The notes beneath the pieces were generated by a model. The model was not told the DNA's origin. It saw only the letters and a program-made list of their open reading frames with translations, and made no database searches. Shown piece after piece: positions 30,037 through 37,344 of a stretch of 38,204 nt of DNA. Source of the stretch: UMGS1052 sp045580005. Its GTDB lineage: Bacteria > Bacillota > Clostridia > Oscillospirales > CAG-382. The DNA is taken from NCBI GenBank assembly GCA_045580005.1, contig JAZNMZ010000034.1:1-38204 (forward strand). The letters are read 5' to 3'. The position numbers and the translations under genes are program-made. Numbering within the stretch: position 1 is the first letter of the stretch; every line of letters starts with the position of its first letter.

Positions 30037-30558
30037 TTATACTCTCGCAAGTATCTCGGCTTTGCTATACTCGTCTTTCTTTACCATAAGTTTTATAAAC
30101 TCTTCTTTGCTAAAGTCCGACAATCTAAATATCTCTTCGGGTTTCATACCGAGTTGCTTGCTTATTTCTTTTACGCTCTTGTCCTCGTCCATGAGCTTCT
30201 TGACGATTGCTTTCATTGGCTCCAGAAGATGTGTACCACGCGCTCTATTGTGTGTGATGGTTCCGTACATATCCTCCGATTCGTCCGAGTGCGCCACGAT
30301 TACCACCGGCACCTTACCACCGAGCTTTGTTTTGAGTGGCTCTTCTCCCGACACAGTCCAACGGTGAAAGCCGTCTATGATTGTGTAGTCAGGTCGTACT
30401 ACGATTGGTAGTGTCCACCCGTTCGTCAGTATGGATTGAGTCAGCAGGTCAAGATTATCTCTGCTAACTTTATTCGGGTTGTAGTCGTTAGGCTTGAGCT
30501 TATTCCTATCTACCCATTGCAGTGAGCCGAGCGGTGAAAATAAATCCATTTCAGGCAT
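30037..30558 (-). CDS. ParB-like nuclease-domain protein, IbrB-like (173 aa)
   Basis: The N-terminal ParB domain (VDRNKLKPNDYNPNKVSRDNLDLLTQSILTNG, then TIIDGFHRWTVS with the canonical DGxHR motif) is followed by a helical HTH-like region (SVKEISKQLGMKPEEIFRLSDFSKEEF). I choose the ATG at 30558, 8 bases after GGAGG, overlapping the PP-loop gene upstream. ParB-like proteins beside PAPS-reductase-like ones form the IbrA/IbrB pair, described as regulators in an E. coli prophage. The exact activity is unknown. Confidence 0.85.
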   Translation of the reverse strand: MPEMDLFSPLGSLQWVDRNKLKPNDYNPNKVSRDNLDLLTQSILTNGWTLPIVVRPDYTIIDGFHRWTVSGEEPLKTKLGGKVPVVIVAHSDESEDMYGTITHNRARGTHLLEPMKAIVKKLMDEDKSVKEISKQLGMKPEEIFRLSDFSKEEFIKLMVKKDEYSKAEILARV

Positions 30559-31714
30559 TGTTCTCACCTCCATTCTGCACACGGAATTTCTTGGCATATT
30601 CTGCATATGCTCCGTACACATCCTGGTACAAGGCTCTTAATGTCCTCAGCTTCGGGTCTCCGGCTATGAGTGCATCATACATCTTTCTGTAATCACGCGG
30701 CCGAGCCATACCGTCTATTTTGGTAAAGCACCGTTTATATTGCTGTGCCACATTCCGCGTTGTAGGATTGGTAAAGTGTTTTGCCGCATCCTCAAACAGT
30801 AGCTTACGACACATCTCTTTATAATCTTTCCCGGTATCACCCTCGTTTTTTTGCCTTGTGCGAGTGCTACGCTTATACATTTCGGAATCCCAATACAACA
30901 ATGTCATATACGCATTAGGCTCACGCTTTTCTATACGCGCCCAAAGTTGTGGATCCGTTTCTGCTATGTGTCGCATTCCGGCAAGCGAATCTATACCGAA
31001 GAAATTGGATATACGCAACGCACGTCTGCTCACTCCGCATTGGTAGAGCCACATATACGCCTCCGGGATATCAAGGTTATTGTCCCGAATGTATTTCCAA
31101 ATGTCATTGTCGCGCCAATCGTATATTGGATATATGGTATTGGAACCGGTTATGCCCTGTCTGCCGAGGTTGAGGCTTGACATATACTGCAACCTTTGTA
31201 TTGATTCCGAGGCTCTAACACCTGTCATCATAATACCGTCCCTTGTAACCTTTGGCAGAAACATTTGATAATTCTCTTTGCCTATGCCTCTAAGGTACGG
31301 GCTTGTGCGTATAGCAAAGGGAGGCGGTTGTCGTACCCACACATCCTCTTTGCCAGGTTCCCAAGTTATCCAGCTTTCGTCATTGGTGAGCTGATTCATA
31401 CAAGACACCTGTTTTACAGGTAAGCAATACCAACGGAATTGTGCTCCGGCTAACATAAACTTTTTGCGCCAGGTCTTTGTCATTTCGATTACGCAATCGT
31501 AAATTGCTTCCTCGTCAATGAATATTACCGTCAGTTGCTTTGCATCAATCTCGCCACGCTCTATGAGCTTATACACCACATCCGCCATACAGATTGAATC
31601 TTTACCGCCTGAAAAGCTCATATACACCGGCACACCATTTGAGAATACATTTTTTACCCTCAATCGTGCCGCCTCAACAACATCCATTTTCGCCTGCGCT
31701 CTTTTTACAGCCAT
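30551..31714 (-). CDS. PAPS-reductase-like PP-loop protein, IbrA-like/DUF3440 type (387 aa)
   Basis: The PP-loop ATP pyrophosphatase motif MSFSGGKDSICMADVV is near residues 33-48. The PAPS-reductase domain continues (VTRDGIMMTGVRASESIQRL, then SNTIYPIYDWRDNDIWKYI). The C-terminal half (YQCGVSRRALRISNFFGIDSLAGM...) resembles DUF3440-type extensions. Members activate substrates by adenylation, in sulfur metabolism or in nucleic-acid sulfur modification (DndC is a relative). No iron-sulfur CxxC...CxxC pattern of true reductases is evident. Start ATG overlaps the upstream gene end, so the pair is coupled. Confidence 0.88.
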   Translation of the reverse strand: MAVKRAQAKMDVVEAARLRVKNVFSNGVPVYMSFSGGKDSICMADVVYKLIERGEIDAKQLTVIFIDEEAIYDCVIEMTKTWRKKFMLAGAQFRWYCLPVKQVSCMNQLTNDESWITWEPGKEDVWVRQPPPFAIRTSPYLRGIGKENYQMFLPKVTRDGIMMTGVRASESIQRLQYMSSLNLGRQGITGSNTIYPIYDWRDNDIWKYIRDNNLDIPEAYMWLYQCGVSRRALRISNFFGIDSLAGMRHIAETDPQLWARIEKREPNAYMTLLYWDSEMYKRSTRTRQKNEGDTGKDYKEMCRKLLFEDAAKHFTNPTTRNVAQQYKRCFTKIDGMARPRDYRKMYDALIAGDPKLRTLRALYQDVYGAYAEYAKKFRVQNGGENNA

Positions 31715-32319
31715 ATCTTCTCACCACATTTCGGGCAGACAACATATCTGCCAACCTCTTCCGAAGTATTTTCGGAAGCGGGAGAGTATTCCGGCTGAGG
31801 TGCGCCGTTCTGTGCGTTCTGCGCAAAAGCCTCCTCTTGTTTTTCGTAGGTTTCTTTTGCAGCTGTAATCTCGGCTTTCTTTTCCTCACCGACCAAACCG
31901 TAAGAGGACATCATATCGTCAACCTCTGTCGCATCTGCAAGCAGAGATTTTAATAAGTCCTCGTCAAAGCCCGGTACATCAAGGTCGTCCTTAAATTCAA
32001 GGATGAATTCATCAAACGCGGCCATATCATCAACACCGAGGTCAAAGATTCGGTTATCGGACAACATCATTTTCTTTTTGTCCTTTTCGGTCATACCCTC
32101 TTTCAACAGACAGTATGCTTCTTTGTAGCCGGCTTTTGTCATTGCCTGATACAGACCGTTACCAATCCAAATGACATTGTTTTCATCAATGACAATAGGT
32201 TTGAGCTGACCGTTTTTCTCCAAAGAGCGTATATATTCGTTAATCTGTTTGTCCGGGTGCATACGGATATTTTTTTCCGCCTGCTTCAGTTCGGACAGTT
32301 TTCTCTTAACTATATTCAT
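31705..32319 (-). CDS. Second ParB-like protein with altered motif (204 aa)
   Basis: The N-terminal 115 residues follow the ParB-like layout: KLSELKQAEKNIRMHPDKQINEYIRSLEKNGQLKPIVIDENN, then WIGNGLYQAMTKAGYKEAYCLL and MMLSDNRIFDLG. The usual GHGR or GxHR motif reads GNGLY, so the His/Arg pair is lost. A charged linker leads to a C-terminal CPKCGEKIWL knuckle. Start overlaps the previous stop (ATGA), and the end overlaps the IbrA-like gene. It may be a structural or regulatory partner rather than an enzyme. Confidence 0.82.
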   Translation of the reverse strand: MNIVKRKLSELKQAEKNIRMHPDKQINEYIRSLEKNGQLKPIVIDENNVIWIGNGLYQAMTKAGYKEAYCLLKEGMTEKDKKKMMLSDNRIFDLGVDDMAAFDEFILEFKDDLDVPGFDEDLLKSLLADATEVDDMMSSYGLVGEEKKAEITAAKETYEKQEEAFAQNAQNGAPQPEYSPASENTSEEVGRYVVCPKCGEKIWL

Positions 32320-33101
32320 TTCGCCACCTCGCTTTCAAGGAAGCGACGAGCGCTCTCGATTTTGTCAGCTGCACCTTTTACGATTTCGGGGTCTATATTG
32401 TAAACCTCGCGCCAACCGTTCTCAATGCTTTCTGTGTGCATTCTTGACGGCCAGGGATGCGTGCCACACTTAAAACCGTTTTCCCATTCATAGATGGGAG
32501 GGAGTTCTATGTTGTTGTAGTGAATATAAGCAAGTATCATTTCGTGCGACCAATCAGCAAGCGGAGAGTATCTTATTTCCCCGGAGCCTTTGCGGATAGT
32601 TCCGTCAGGTCCTACAATATTTCCGTCTGCTTTTCTGTGGCCGACAATCATCATATCAAGCTTATGGTCGAAAAAGTATTTTGTAAACGCTGCGCGTTGT
32701 ACAATCTTATACCATTTTTGAAGCTCTCTGCCTTTCGGGAACAACATATTTTCGTGTTCCGCGAGCCAATCAAGACCGTAGGGAATATGTATTACCTCAC
32801 AATCTTCCGGCTTGTTCTTCAGGCACCACTCCAAAAAGGCGGGGTATTCAAGGTCCGTATGTGCAAACATACACTCTTTTACTCCTGCAAGTCGGCAGAT
32901 GCTACTAAGCACGATACTGTCTTTTCCGCCGCTCCAAGCATAAGCCACATTCTTACCCTGTGTCATTGTTTTAATGCTCTCTACGGCTGTTGCAACTGCC
33001 TTTTCAAGTTCATCACGAGGCACAAGCTCCTCAATTCTGCTCATTGCCTCAATCCACCTTGAATTTGGGGATGTTTGCTTTCTTCCGAGTATTCTTTTCA
33101 T
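32316..33101 (-). CDS. Second PAPS-reductase-like PP-loop protein (261 aa)
   Basis: The PP-loop is in VAYAWSGGKDSIVLSSI (about residues 53-69). FAHTDLEYPAFLEWCLKN and the MIVGHRKADGN...YSPLADWSHEMILAYIHYNNIELPPIYEW block are typical of PAPS reductases and DndC relatives. It is shorter than the other copy and lacks the DUF3440-like extension. The start overlaps the membrane-protein stop (TGATG) and the end overlaps the ParB-like gene by 4 bases. Confidence 0.87.
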   Translation of the reverse strand: MKRILGRKQTSPNSRWIEAMSRIEELVPRDELEKAVATAVESIKTMTQGKNVAYAWSGGKDSIVLSSICRLAGVKECMFAHTDLEYPAFLEWCLKNKPEDCEVIHIPYGLDWLAEHENMLFPKGRELQKWYKIVQRAAFTKYFFDHKLDMMIVGHRKADGNIVGPDGTIRKGSGEIRYSPLADWSHEMILAYIHYNNIELPPIYEWENGFKCGTHPWPSRMHTESIENGWREVYNIDPEIVKGAADKIESARRFLESEVAK

Positions 33102-34090
33102 CAGCGCACCGCCTTTCTGCTACTGACACAGTTCCATATCAGAGCAATCACGACTGCGGCCAATACGATATAAACTCGGATTGTACTCATAAGCGTCCAT
33201 ACTCCCATAACTCCAAGAGGTATAAGCAACTGCCACAATGCAACTGCAGCTATGTTTATACCAAGTCCGAGCTTTCTGCCAAAAGTGAGGTAGATGCTGT
33301 ATTGGAATGAGGAGAGAGAAGAAGATGCAATAAGCACAATTAAAAAAGCCTTGACGATATTCAGCACCGGGCTAAAATTCGTCCACGCGAGCAGGAATGT
33401 AAATATCAGGTACGCACCGAATAATACACCGCCCACGATAAAGGCTTTTCGGACATTGATTTTCTTTGTTCCGTCATCATTCTTGTCGTTGTAGTCAAGG
33501 ATTTCAAAATAATACGGATAGAGGAACGCGCCCGGTATAAGCAGTAAGCATTTTTCTACACCGATTGGGATGTTTTCAAATCCCATACTCAGCACATTCA
33601 TATTGCCCTGCGAATACACAATAGCGCCGACTGTCAACAGGAACGCGATTACATACACCGCTATCCATCCGTAATGGTCGGTCAGGACATTTCGTATCAT
33701 TCCAAACTTGAATAGCAACACAATAAAGAATGCGGCTAAACCATAGGAAAGATACATCCCGAAGTTTCCAAGCGCTGTGTCCTGGAATATCGTCTGTATT
33801 CCATTGAGAGAAATCCACACTTGAAATAAACACATCAGCCCGACAATGACTTTCATTGGTCGGCTTCGGAACACATCACGCAGCTTTGGAATCATTGGCG
33901 CGAATATTCCGAATACAATGCAGGCGAGCGTATTGCCAAAGGCCCAAAGTAAAAAGGGAACGACACCATATTTCTGTGTCATTTCTACCCCCATCATAAG
34001 AGAGCCGACACCTGCCCAAGTTGCCGCTATGCTCATTGAATAGAATAACGACGGATTGTTCTTAAATTTTTGCTTTATTTTTGAAAACAC
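33101..34090 (-). CDS. Multi-pass membrane protein, permease-like (329 aa)
   Basis: It has about ten hydrophobic helices. The first (SMSIAATWAGVGSLMMGVEMTQ) has small residues like the broken first helix of LeuT-fold transporters. Other helices include MKVIVGLMCLFQVWISL, YGWIAVYVIAFLLTVGAIVY and VYIVLAAVVIALIWN. There is no signal peptide beyond TM1. GTG start after GGAGG. It overlaps the PP-loop gene, so it is made with that system. It could import a substrate for the PP-loop enzymes. The family is not certain, and such a large transporter is unusual for a phage. Confidence 0.75.
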   Translation of the reverse strand: MFSKIKQKFKNNPSLFYSMSIAATWAGVGSLMMGVEMTQKYGVVPFLLWAFGNTLACIVFGIFAPMIPKLRDVFRSRPMKVIVGLMCLFQVWISLNGIQTIFQDTALGNFGMYLSYGLAAFFIVLLFKFGMIRNVLTDHYGWIAVYVIAFLLTVGAIVYSQGNMNVLSMGFENIPIGVEKCLLLIPGAFLYPYYFEILDYNDKNDDGTKKINVRKAFIVGGVLFGAYLIFTFLLAWTNFSPVLNIVKAFLIVLIASSSLSSFQYSIYLTFGRKLGLGINIAAVALWQLLIPLGVMGVWTLMSTIRVYIVLAAVVIALIWNCVSSRKAVR

Positions 34091-34161
34091 TTTTGTTTTC
34101 CTCCTTTAATTTTTTCTCGCTACAATCTTCATTGGCGGATGAACATTGTCCGAGTGAGACC

Positions 34162-34184
34162 ATTGCGTAAAGGAGAAACGCAAT
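34162..34184. repeat. 7-bp inverted repeat upstream of the membrane-protein gene
   Basis: ATTGCGT (34162-34168) and ACGCAAT (34178-34184) are separated by 9 bases. It lies between the terminator and the membrane-protein ribosome site, so it could be an operator or leader hairpin. No clear -10 box is seen. Confidence 0.45.
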
Positions 34185-34207
34185 AGCCGAAAAACCTCCT
34201 CTCCCAT

Positions 34208-34236
34208 AAAAATAGCGCACCTCGTAAGAGGTACGC
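34208..34236 (-). terminator. Intrinsic terminator after the late regulator gene
   Basis: On the minus strand the stem GCGTACCTC/GAGGTGCGC (34228-34236 with 34215-34223, one G-T) with a TTAC loop is followed by TATTTTTATG. It separates the early operon and its RinA-like gene from the membrane/PP-loop operon. Confidence 0.85.
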
Positions 34237-34310
34237 CTGGCTTGATTAGAATTTTACGATTATAAGGATAACACATCTATGTACGCGTTTGCAAGTGTTA
34301 TGACGGTGCA

Positions 34311-34715
34311 TCACGGTGCAACTTTTCTAAGGTATCTGTAACAGGCTGATTTTACACCCTCTTCGGAGTTTCTTCCTCCGACTATGGTAGCAACCTCTTT
34401 CCAAGATAAACCGCGCTCAAAACGCAAACGGAAGAGCGTACGCAGATAATAGTCGTCTATCGTTGCCACAAAATCCTCAACTTTGGATTTTTGGCGCCTG
34501 ATTTCTTTTTCTATGTATTCCTTACGCGTTTCAAGGTCTGCAATCTCCACCGCCAAATCTCCGACCTTGTCTTTCACTCCCGGAGCGTGAGGCATTCCTG
34601 TCAGTGCAGGAGAAGCGGGGTAGTAAGCCGCCGCCCGTAAGTTATCTAATAACTCCTTTGTCCGAGCCAGATTACTCACAAGCTCAAAATATCTATTTAG
34701 TTCTATTAAAGTCAT
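34311..34715 (-). CDS. Late transcription regulator, RinA/ArpU or DUF1492-like (134 aa)
   Basis: The C-terminal third is a sigma-region-4-like helix-turn-helix (YYLRTLFRLRFERGLSWKEVATIVGGRNSEEGVKSACYRYLRK). The N terminus is a coiled coil (ELNRYFELVSNLARTKELLDNL, then LETRKEYIEKEIRRQKSKVEDFV). This is the layout of Firmicute phage late activators that switch on packaging, head, tail and lysis genes. It is the last gene of the early block and precedes a terminator, the usual position. Start after GAGGGG. Confidence 0.82.
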   Translation of the reverse strand: MTLIELNRYFELVSNLARTKELLDNLRAAAYYPASPALTGMPHAPGVKDKVGDLAVEIADLETRKEYIEKEIRRQKSKVEDFVATIDDYYLRTLFRLRFERGLSWKEVATIVGGRNSEEGVKSACYRYLRKVAP

Positions 34716-34739
34716 AACGACTCACCCCTCGTAAAATTC

Positions 34740-35057
34740 TTATTTGGTATATTTCAATGCCTGCCCGCATTGGTCGCAGTATTTCCGCGACAGGGTAACG
34801 AATGTATTGCAACAAGGGCATTTATAAACCGTTACCCCGGCTTTGAATATTCCGTTACCAATTTTGGTGTCAACATCACGCTTTAGCTTTGTAGCCTCCG
34901 CAGGAATTTGTTTGTCAACCGCTTCTTTTGCTTTGCTTAATGTGGAATACTCTCTCGAAAGTCTTTCTCTCCATTTTTCACTCTTGGCAATATCCATCTC
35001 ACATACAAGTTCAAGCATTTTTGCGCTTAAATTGTTTCGAGCCTCATTGTAATTCAT
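34740..35057 (-). CDS. Zinc-ribbon protein with coiled coil (105 aa)
   Basis: A helical N terminus (NNLSAKMLELVCEMDIAKSEKWRERLSREY, then KAKEAVDKQIPAEATKLKRDV) leads to a C-terminal four-Cys ribbon (YKCPCCNTFV...KYCDQCGQALKY). The ATG at 35057 follows GGAGG by 7 bases and overlaps the upstream stop (ATGA). It shares the KQIP...C-x2-C...YCD-x-CGQA pattern with the gene at 36370-36663, so the two are paralogous or of one family. Role unknown. Confidence 0.72.
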   Translation of the reverse strand: MNYNEARNNLSAKMLELVCEMDIAKSEKWRERLSREYSTLSKAKEAVDKQIPAEATKLKRDVDTKIGNGIFKAGVTVYKCPCCNTFVTLSRKYCDQCGQALKYTK

Positions 35058-35725
35058 TTCGATTCCTCCACATAACACCAACTCTGTGGCGGTCTTTCTA
35101 TAACCTTTGCTCTACAATCGGTTAATTCTTCTGTGCATCTTCTTGTGCCTTTTTTGTCGCAATTACCGCAAGGCTTAAAGAAATGGTGCAACCCTTTCGG
35201 CTCGTCATAGATTACAAGGTCGGATATATGCCAACCGTAACCGTTCATATTGGGATGCAGATAGGAGAGAATTTCCGCACTCGTTAAGCAGGTACATCGC
35301 TCGACATCTTCCATTTCGTATAAGTGCAAAACTTCGCAGAGGTTATCACTCATATTCCACATCATCCACGCCTCAACAGGGTTTCCGTCAAGTTCGTCGT
35401 GTGCAAGTGTTTCTTCGTAAAACTCAATGATTTCGTCACACACAAACTCTCCTATGACTTTGCCACTCAAAATTGGCATATCGTTTCTTTCTGCGAATTC
35501 ATAGTTGCATTTGGAAAGAAGTCCAACGCTCTTTAATGTGCCACATATACCCCTGTCAATGCACAGACCATAATCATACTTTCCTTTAGGTTTCGTGCAA
35601 TATATGTACACCTTAAAAGGAGTGTCAATGTCCGGTTTTGTTTTCCGCAATTCTACGGTCTTTTTTTCTAATGCAATCTTTTCGCACCATTTTGGTTGTA
35701 TGCTTATCATCACCGCTTTGCTCAT
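35054..35725 (-). CDS. ASCH/PUA-like domain protein (223 aa)
   Basis: The N-terminal part (AVMISIQPKWCEKIALEKKTVELRKTKP, then FKVYIYCTKP and SGKVIGEFVCDEI) is the ASCH/PUA-like layout that binds RNA or modified bases, common in phages. The C-terminal part has several cysteines (KPCGNCDKKGTRRCTEELTDCRA) that may bind zinc. Starts within TAATG shared with the preceding short gene. Specific role unknown. Confidence 0.8.
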   Translation of the reverse strand: MSKAVMISIQPKWCEKIALEKKTVELRKTKPDIDTPFKVYIYCTKPKGKYDYGLCIDRGICGTLKSVGLLSKCNYEFAERNDMPILSGKVIGEFVCDEIIEFYEETLAHDELDGNPVEAWMMWNMSDNLCEVLHLYEMEDVERCTCLTSAEILSYLHPNMNGYGWHISDLVIYDEPKGLHHFFKPCGNCDKKGTRRCTEELTDCRAKVIERPPQSWCYVEESK

Positions 35726-35889
35726 TACTTTTCACCATCCTTTGGTATGGTTTTTGTAGTGGTAGTGTTTCTATGTATAATTATCATCCGCTGCGGAGTG
35801 TCCGAAGCGACAAGCCAATTATCCGGGTTAAGATTTTTGGCTTTGAGAAATTTTTTCTGCCGTACAGTAGGATTTTTACCGTGCCTCAC
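35725..35889 (-). CDS. Short DUF6906-like protein (54 aa)
   Basis: This gene starts with a GTG at 35889, 7 bases after AAGGAGG, and ends in the TAATG shared with the ASCH gene. The product (MRHGKNPTVRQKKFLKAKN, then LNPDNWLVASDTPQRMIIIH) has the [MR]xGKxPTxxQKxFL...LNPxNWLV...H pattern of the small DUF6906 family common in Firmicute phages. It fills what would be a 160-base gap and overlaps the upstream stop (GTGA). Confidence 0.82.
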   Translation of the reverse strand: MRHGKNPTVRQKKFLKAKNLNPDNWLVASDTPQRMIIIHRNTTTTKTIPKDGEK

Positions 35890-36176
35890 ATCAGCACCTC
35901 CTTACTTTTTGAAAATTCTTTTGTAACCGCCTGTATGCTTTCTGTCATTCTTTCTACCGTTACACCGATATTGTAGAACGCTCTGCCGAGACGGTTGCTT
36001 ACTATCTGCGCCATAAACATATACACATATCCGCTCCGCATAGATTTATAAATTCCCTTATAGGTCTCGCCCATGGCCGCGACCTCTACATCAAAAATCC
36101 GTTGCTCTGCTTTGTTGTAATGACATTCCTGGATGAATTTAATTCGGTATTTACGCTCCGCTTTCGATAGGCTCAT
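35886..36176 (-). CDS. Small hypothetical protein (96 aa)
   Basis: A basic, mostly helical protein (KAERKYRIKFIQECHYNKAEQRIFDVEVAAMG, then SGYVYMFMAQIVSNRLGRAFYNIGVTVERMTESIQ) overlaps both neighbours by ATGA or GTGA. The hydrophobic stretch is amphipathic rather than a clear membrane helix. Family not recognised. Confidence 0.65.
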   Translation of the reverse strand: MSLSKAERKYRIKFIQECHYNKAEQRIFDVEVAAMGETYKGIYKSMRSGYVYMFMAQIVSNRLGRAFYNIGVTVERMTESIQAVTKEFSKSKEVLM

Positions 36177-36370
36177 TTTCTTATCTCGCTTTCATAAGAG
36201 GGGCATTCCGTCCATCCGCAACGCTGTCCTTTATGGTCTTTACTCTCGCAACAAAGCTCCTGTTCTACTACATTGTCCCCTTTGTAATTGTCGTGTACAC
36301 AGGTTAAGCAAGGACAATTTGGAAAATCTCTCTTGCACATTCTGCAATGCTTTCCTTTTTTGTTGGCCAT
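36173..36370 (-). CDS. Cys-rich hypothetical protein (65 aa)
   Basis: The ATG at 36370 overlaps the previous stop (TGATG), about 9 bases after GGAG. It holds at least nine cysteines in CxxC-like groups (CRMCKRDFPNCPCLTC, then CCESKD and RCGWTECPSYES), likely binding two zincs. Such proteins occur in arrays in Clostridia phages. Function unknown. Confidence 0.65.
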   Translation of the reverse strand: MANKKGKHCRMCKRDFPNCPCLTCVHDNYKGDNVVEQELCCESKDHKGQRCGWTECPSYESEIRK

Positions 36371-36663
36371 CACTCCACACTCCAATCTATAGCCTGACCG
36401 CACCTGTCACAATAAGGATACTTAACTAAATCATTAAGCACACCGTTGCAATTAGGGCAATGGTAAATAACAAAACCTTTGGTGACTGCTTTTTTTGGTA
36501 TCTGCTTTTCCAATGCCTCTATGGCATCATCAAAAGCAGTTTTTGTTTTGTCGACCGAATATCCGAGAGAGTGTTCACAGTCCGTTTTGCACTCAGCCTC
36601 TAAACACAATGCACATATTTTTCGGTCTCTTATAATTTTTGCACTTTCTTTTGCATCAATCAT
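36370..36663 (-). CDS. Double zinc-ribbon protein, paralogue of the 34740-35057 gene (97 aa)
   Basis: The N-terminal CALCLEAECKTDCEH cluster is followed by a helix (TAFDDAIEALEKQIPKKAV) and a C-terminal ribbon (YHCPNCNGVLNDLVKYPYCDRCGQAIDW). EKQIP before YCDRCGQA is a frequent signature of a small phage family. The ATG at 36663 is 9 bases after GGAGG; an in-frame TTG lies too close. Role unknown. Confidence 0.72.
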   Translation of the reverse strand: MIDAKESAKIIRDRKICALCLEAECKTDCEHSLGYSVDKTKTAFDDAIEALEKQIPKKAVTKGFVIYHCPNCNGVLNDLVKYPYCDRCGQAIDWSVE

Positions 36664-36853
36664 CAGGCTCAACCTCCTTTAATGTTTCCTCAATGCAGCT
36701 GATACAGAGATGTTCTCCGTCATAGTGATATATTTTGCCCTCGTCTCCGCACTTATCGCAGCAAATTCGGATGACATTTCTGTTCGGGCAACTGCTGCCA
36801 AGACACCCCATCTCCGGAGGACATCCTACACACTCATTTTCTTTTTTTATCAC
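36656..36853 (-). CDS. Small zinc-binding protein (65 aa)
   Basis: It starts at a GTG 8 bases after AAGGAG, inside the end of the upstream gene. Cysteines form ECVGCPPEMGCLGSSC and ICCDKCGDEGKIYHYDGEHLCISC patterns, suggesting two zinc sites. Overlaps both neighbours. Function unknown. Confidence 0.65.
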   Translation of the reverse strand: MIKKENECVGCPPEMGCLGSSCPNRNVIRICCDKCGDEGKIYHYDGEHLCISCIEETLKEVEPDD

Positions 36854-37040
36854 TTTGTACGCTCCTTTCCAAAAAAGCTCTTACTGCAACCGGGCATAAA
36901 GCTTTTCCTTTTGCTCCGTTCGCCGCCTTAATTTCCTTACATAAATCTGCACAAATACATCTTTTGCAAGAGAGGATCCTCACAAGGTGCGTTGTCATAT
37001 CATCAGCTGACATTTTGCGTATTCTTTCTAACTCTGTCAT
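36834..37040 (-). CDS. Small Cys-containing hypothetical protein (68 aa)
   Basis: The ATG at 37040 follows AGGAG; the longer in-frame extension has no ribosome site. A helical N terminus (TELERIRKMSADDMTTHLVRIL) leads to CKRCICADLCKEIK. Function unknown. Confidence 0.65.
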   Translation of the reverse strand: MTELERIRKMSADDMTTHLVRILSCKRCICADLCKEIKAANGAKGKALCPVAVRAFLERSVQSDKKRK

Positions 37041-37089
37041 TCTTATCACTCCTAAATCTATTCCAACGACCTTGTGGACCTCTTTGTGT

Positions 37090-37344
37090 TTAGCCTTTCT
37101 TCCTGAAGCTATCGGATTTGGGGCAGGTCGCAAAGTGCGATTTGTACCCAACACCGTCAGCCTTATTTGGATTGTCGACTATATCACAAGTAATAACAAT
37201 GCCGTTTGGTGTAACAATTTTATCTTTTCCGTTTTTATGTTCTTTGTAATAAACCGGGGAAGCATCACAAGGCATTGATTTACCGCTTTGCAGTCCAATC
37301 CAAACTATTGAGGCGCCGCAACCTCTGCAAATACTGTTCCTCAT
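37090..37344 (-). CDS. Small zinc-ribbon-like protein (84 aa)
   Basis: It begins RNSICRGCGASIVWIGLQSGKSMPCDASPVYY and ends KSHFATCPKSDSFRKKG, with two CxxC-like sites on either side of a beta-rich core (DKIVTPNGIVITCDIV). This layout is common in small phage proteins near recombination or replication genes. ATGA overlap with the upstream gene, ribosome site GGAGG. Confidence 0.7.
   Translation of the reverse strand: MRNSICRGCGASIVWIGLQSGKSMPCDASPVYYKEHKNGKDKIVTPNGIVITCDIVDNPNKADGVGYKSHFATCPKSDSFRKKG

Noticed and set aside
34106..34207. 33-codon ORF upstream of the membrane-protein gene
   Set aside because: The ATG lies right after the T tract of a terminator and the best GGAGG lies inside the ORF. 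A leader peptide is possible but unsupported.
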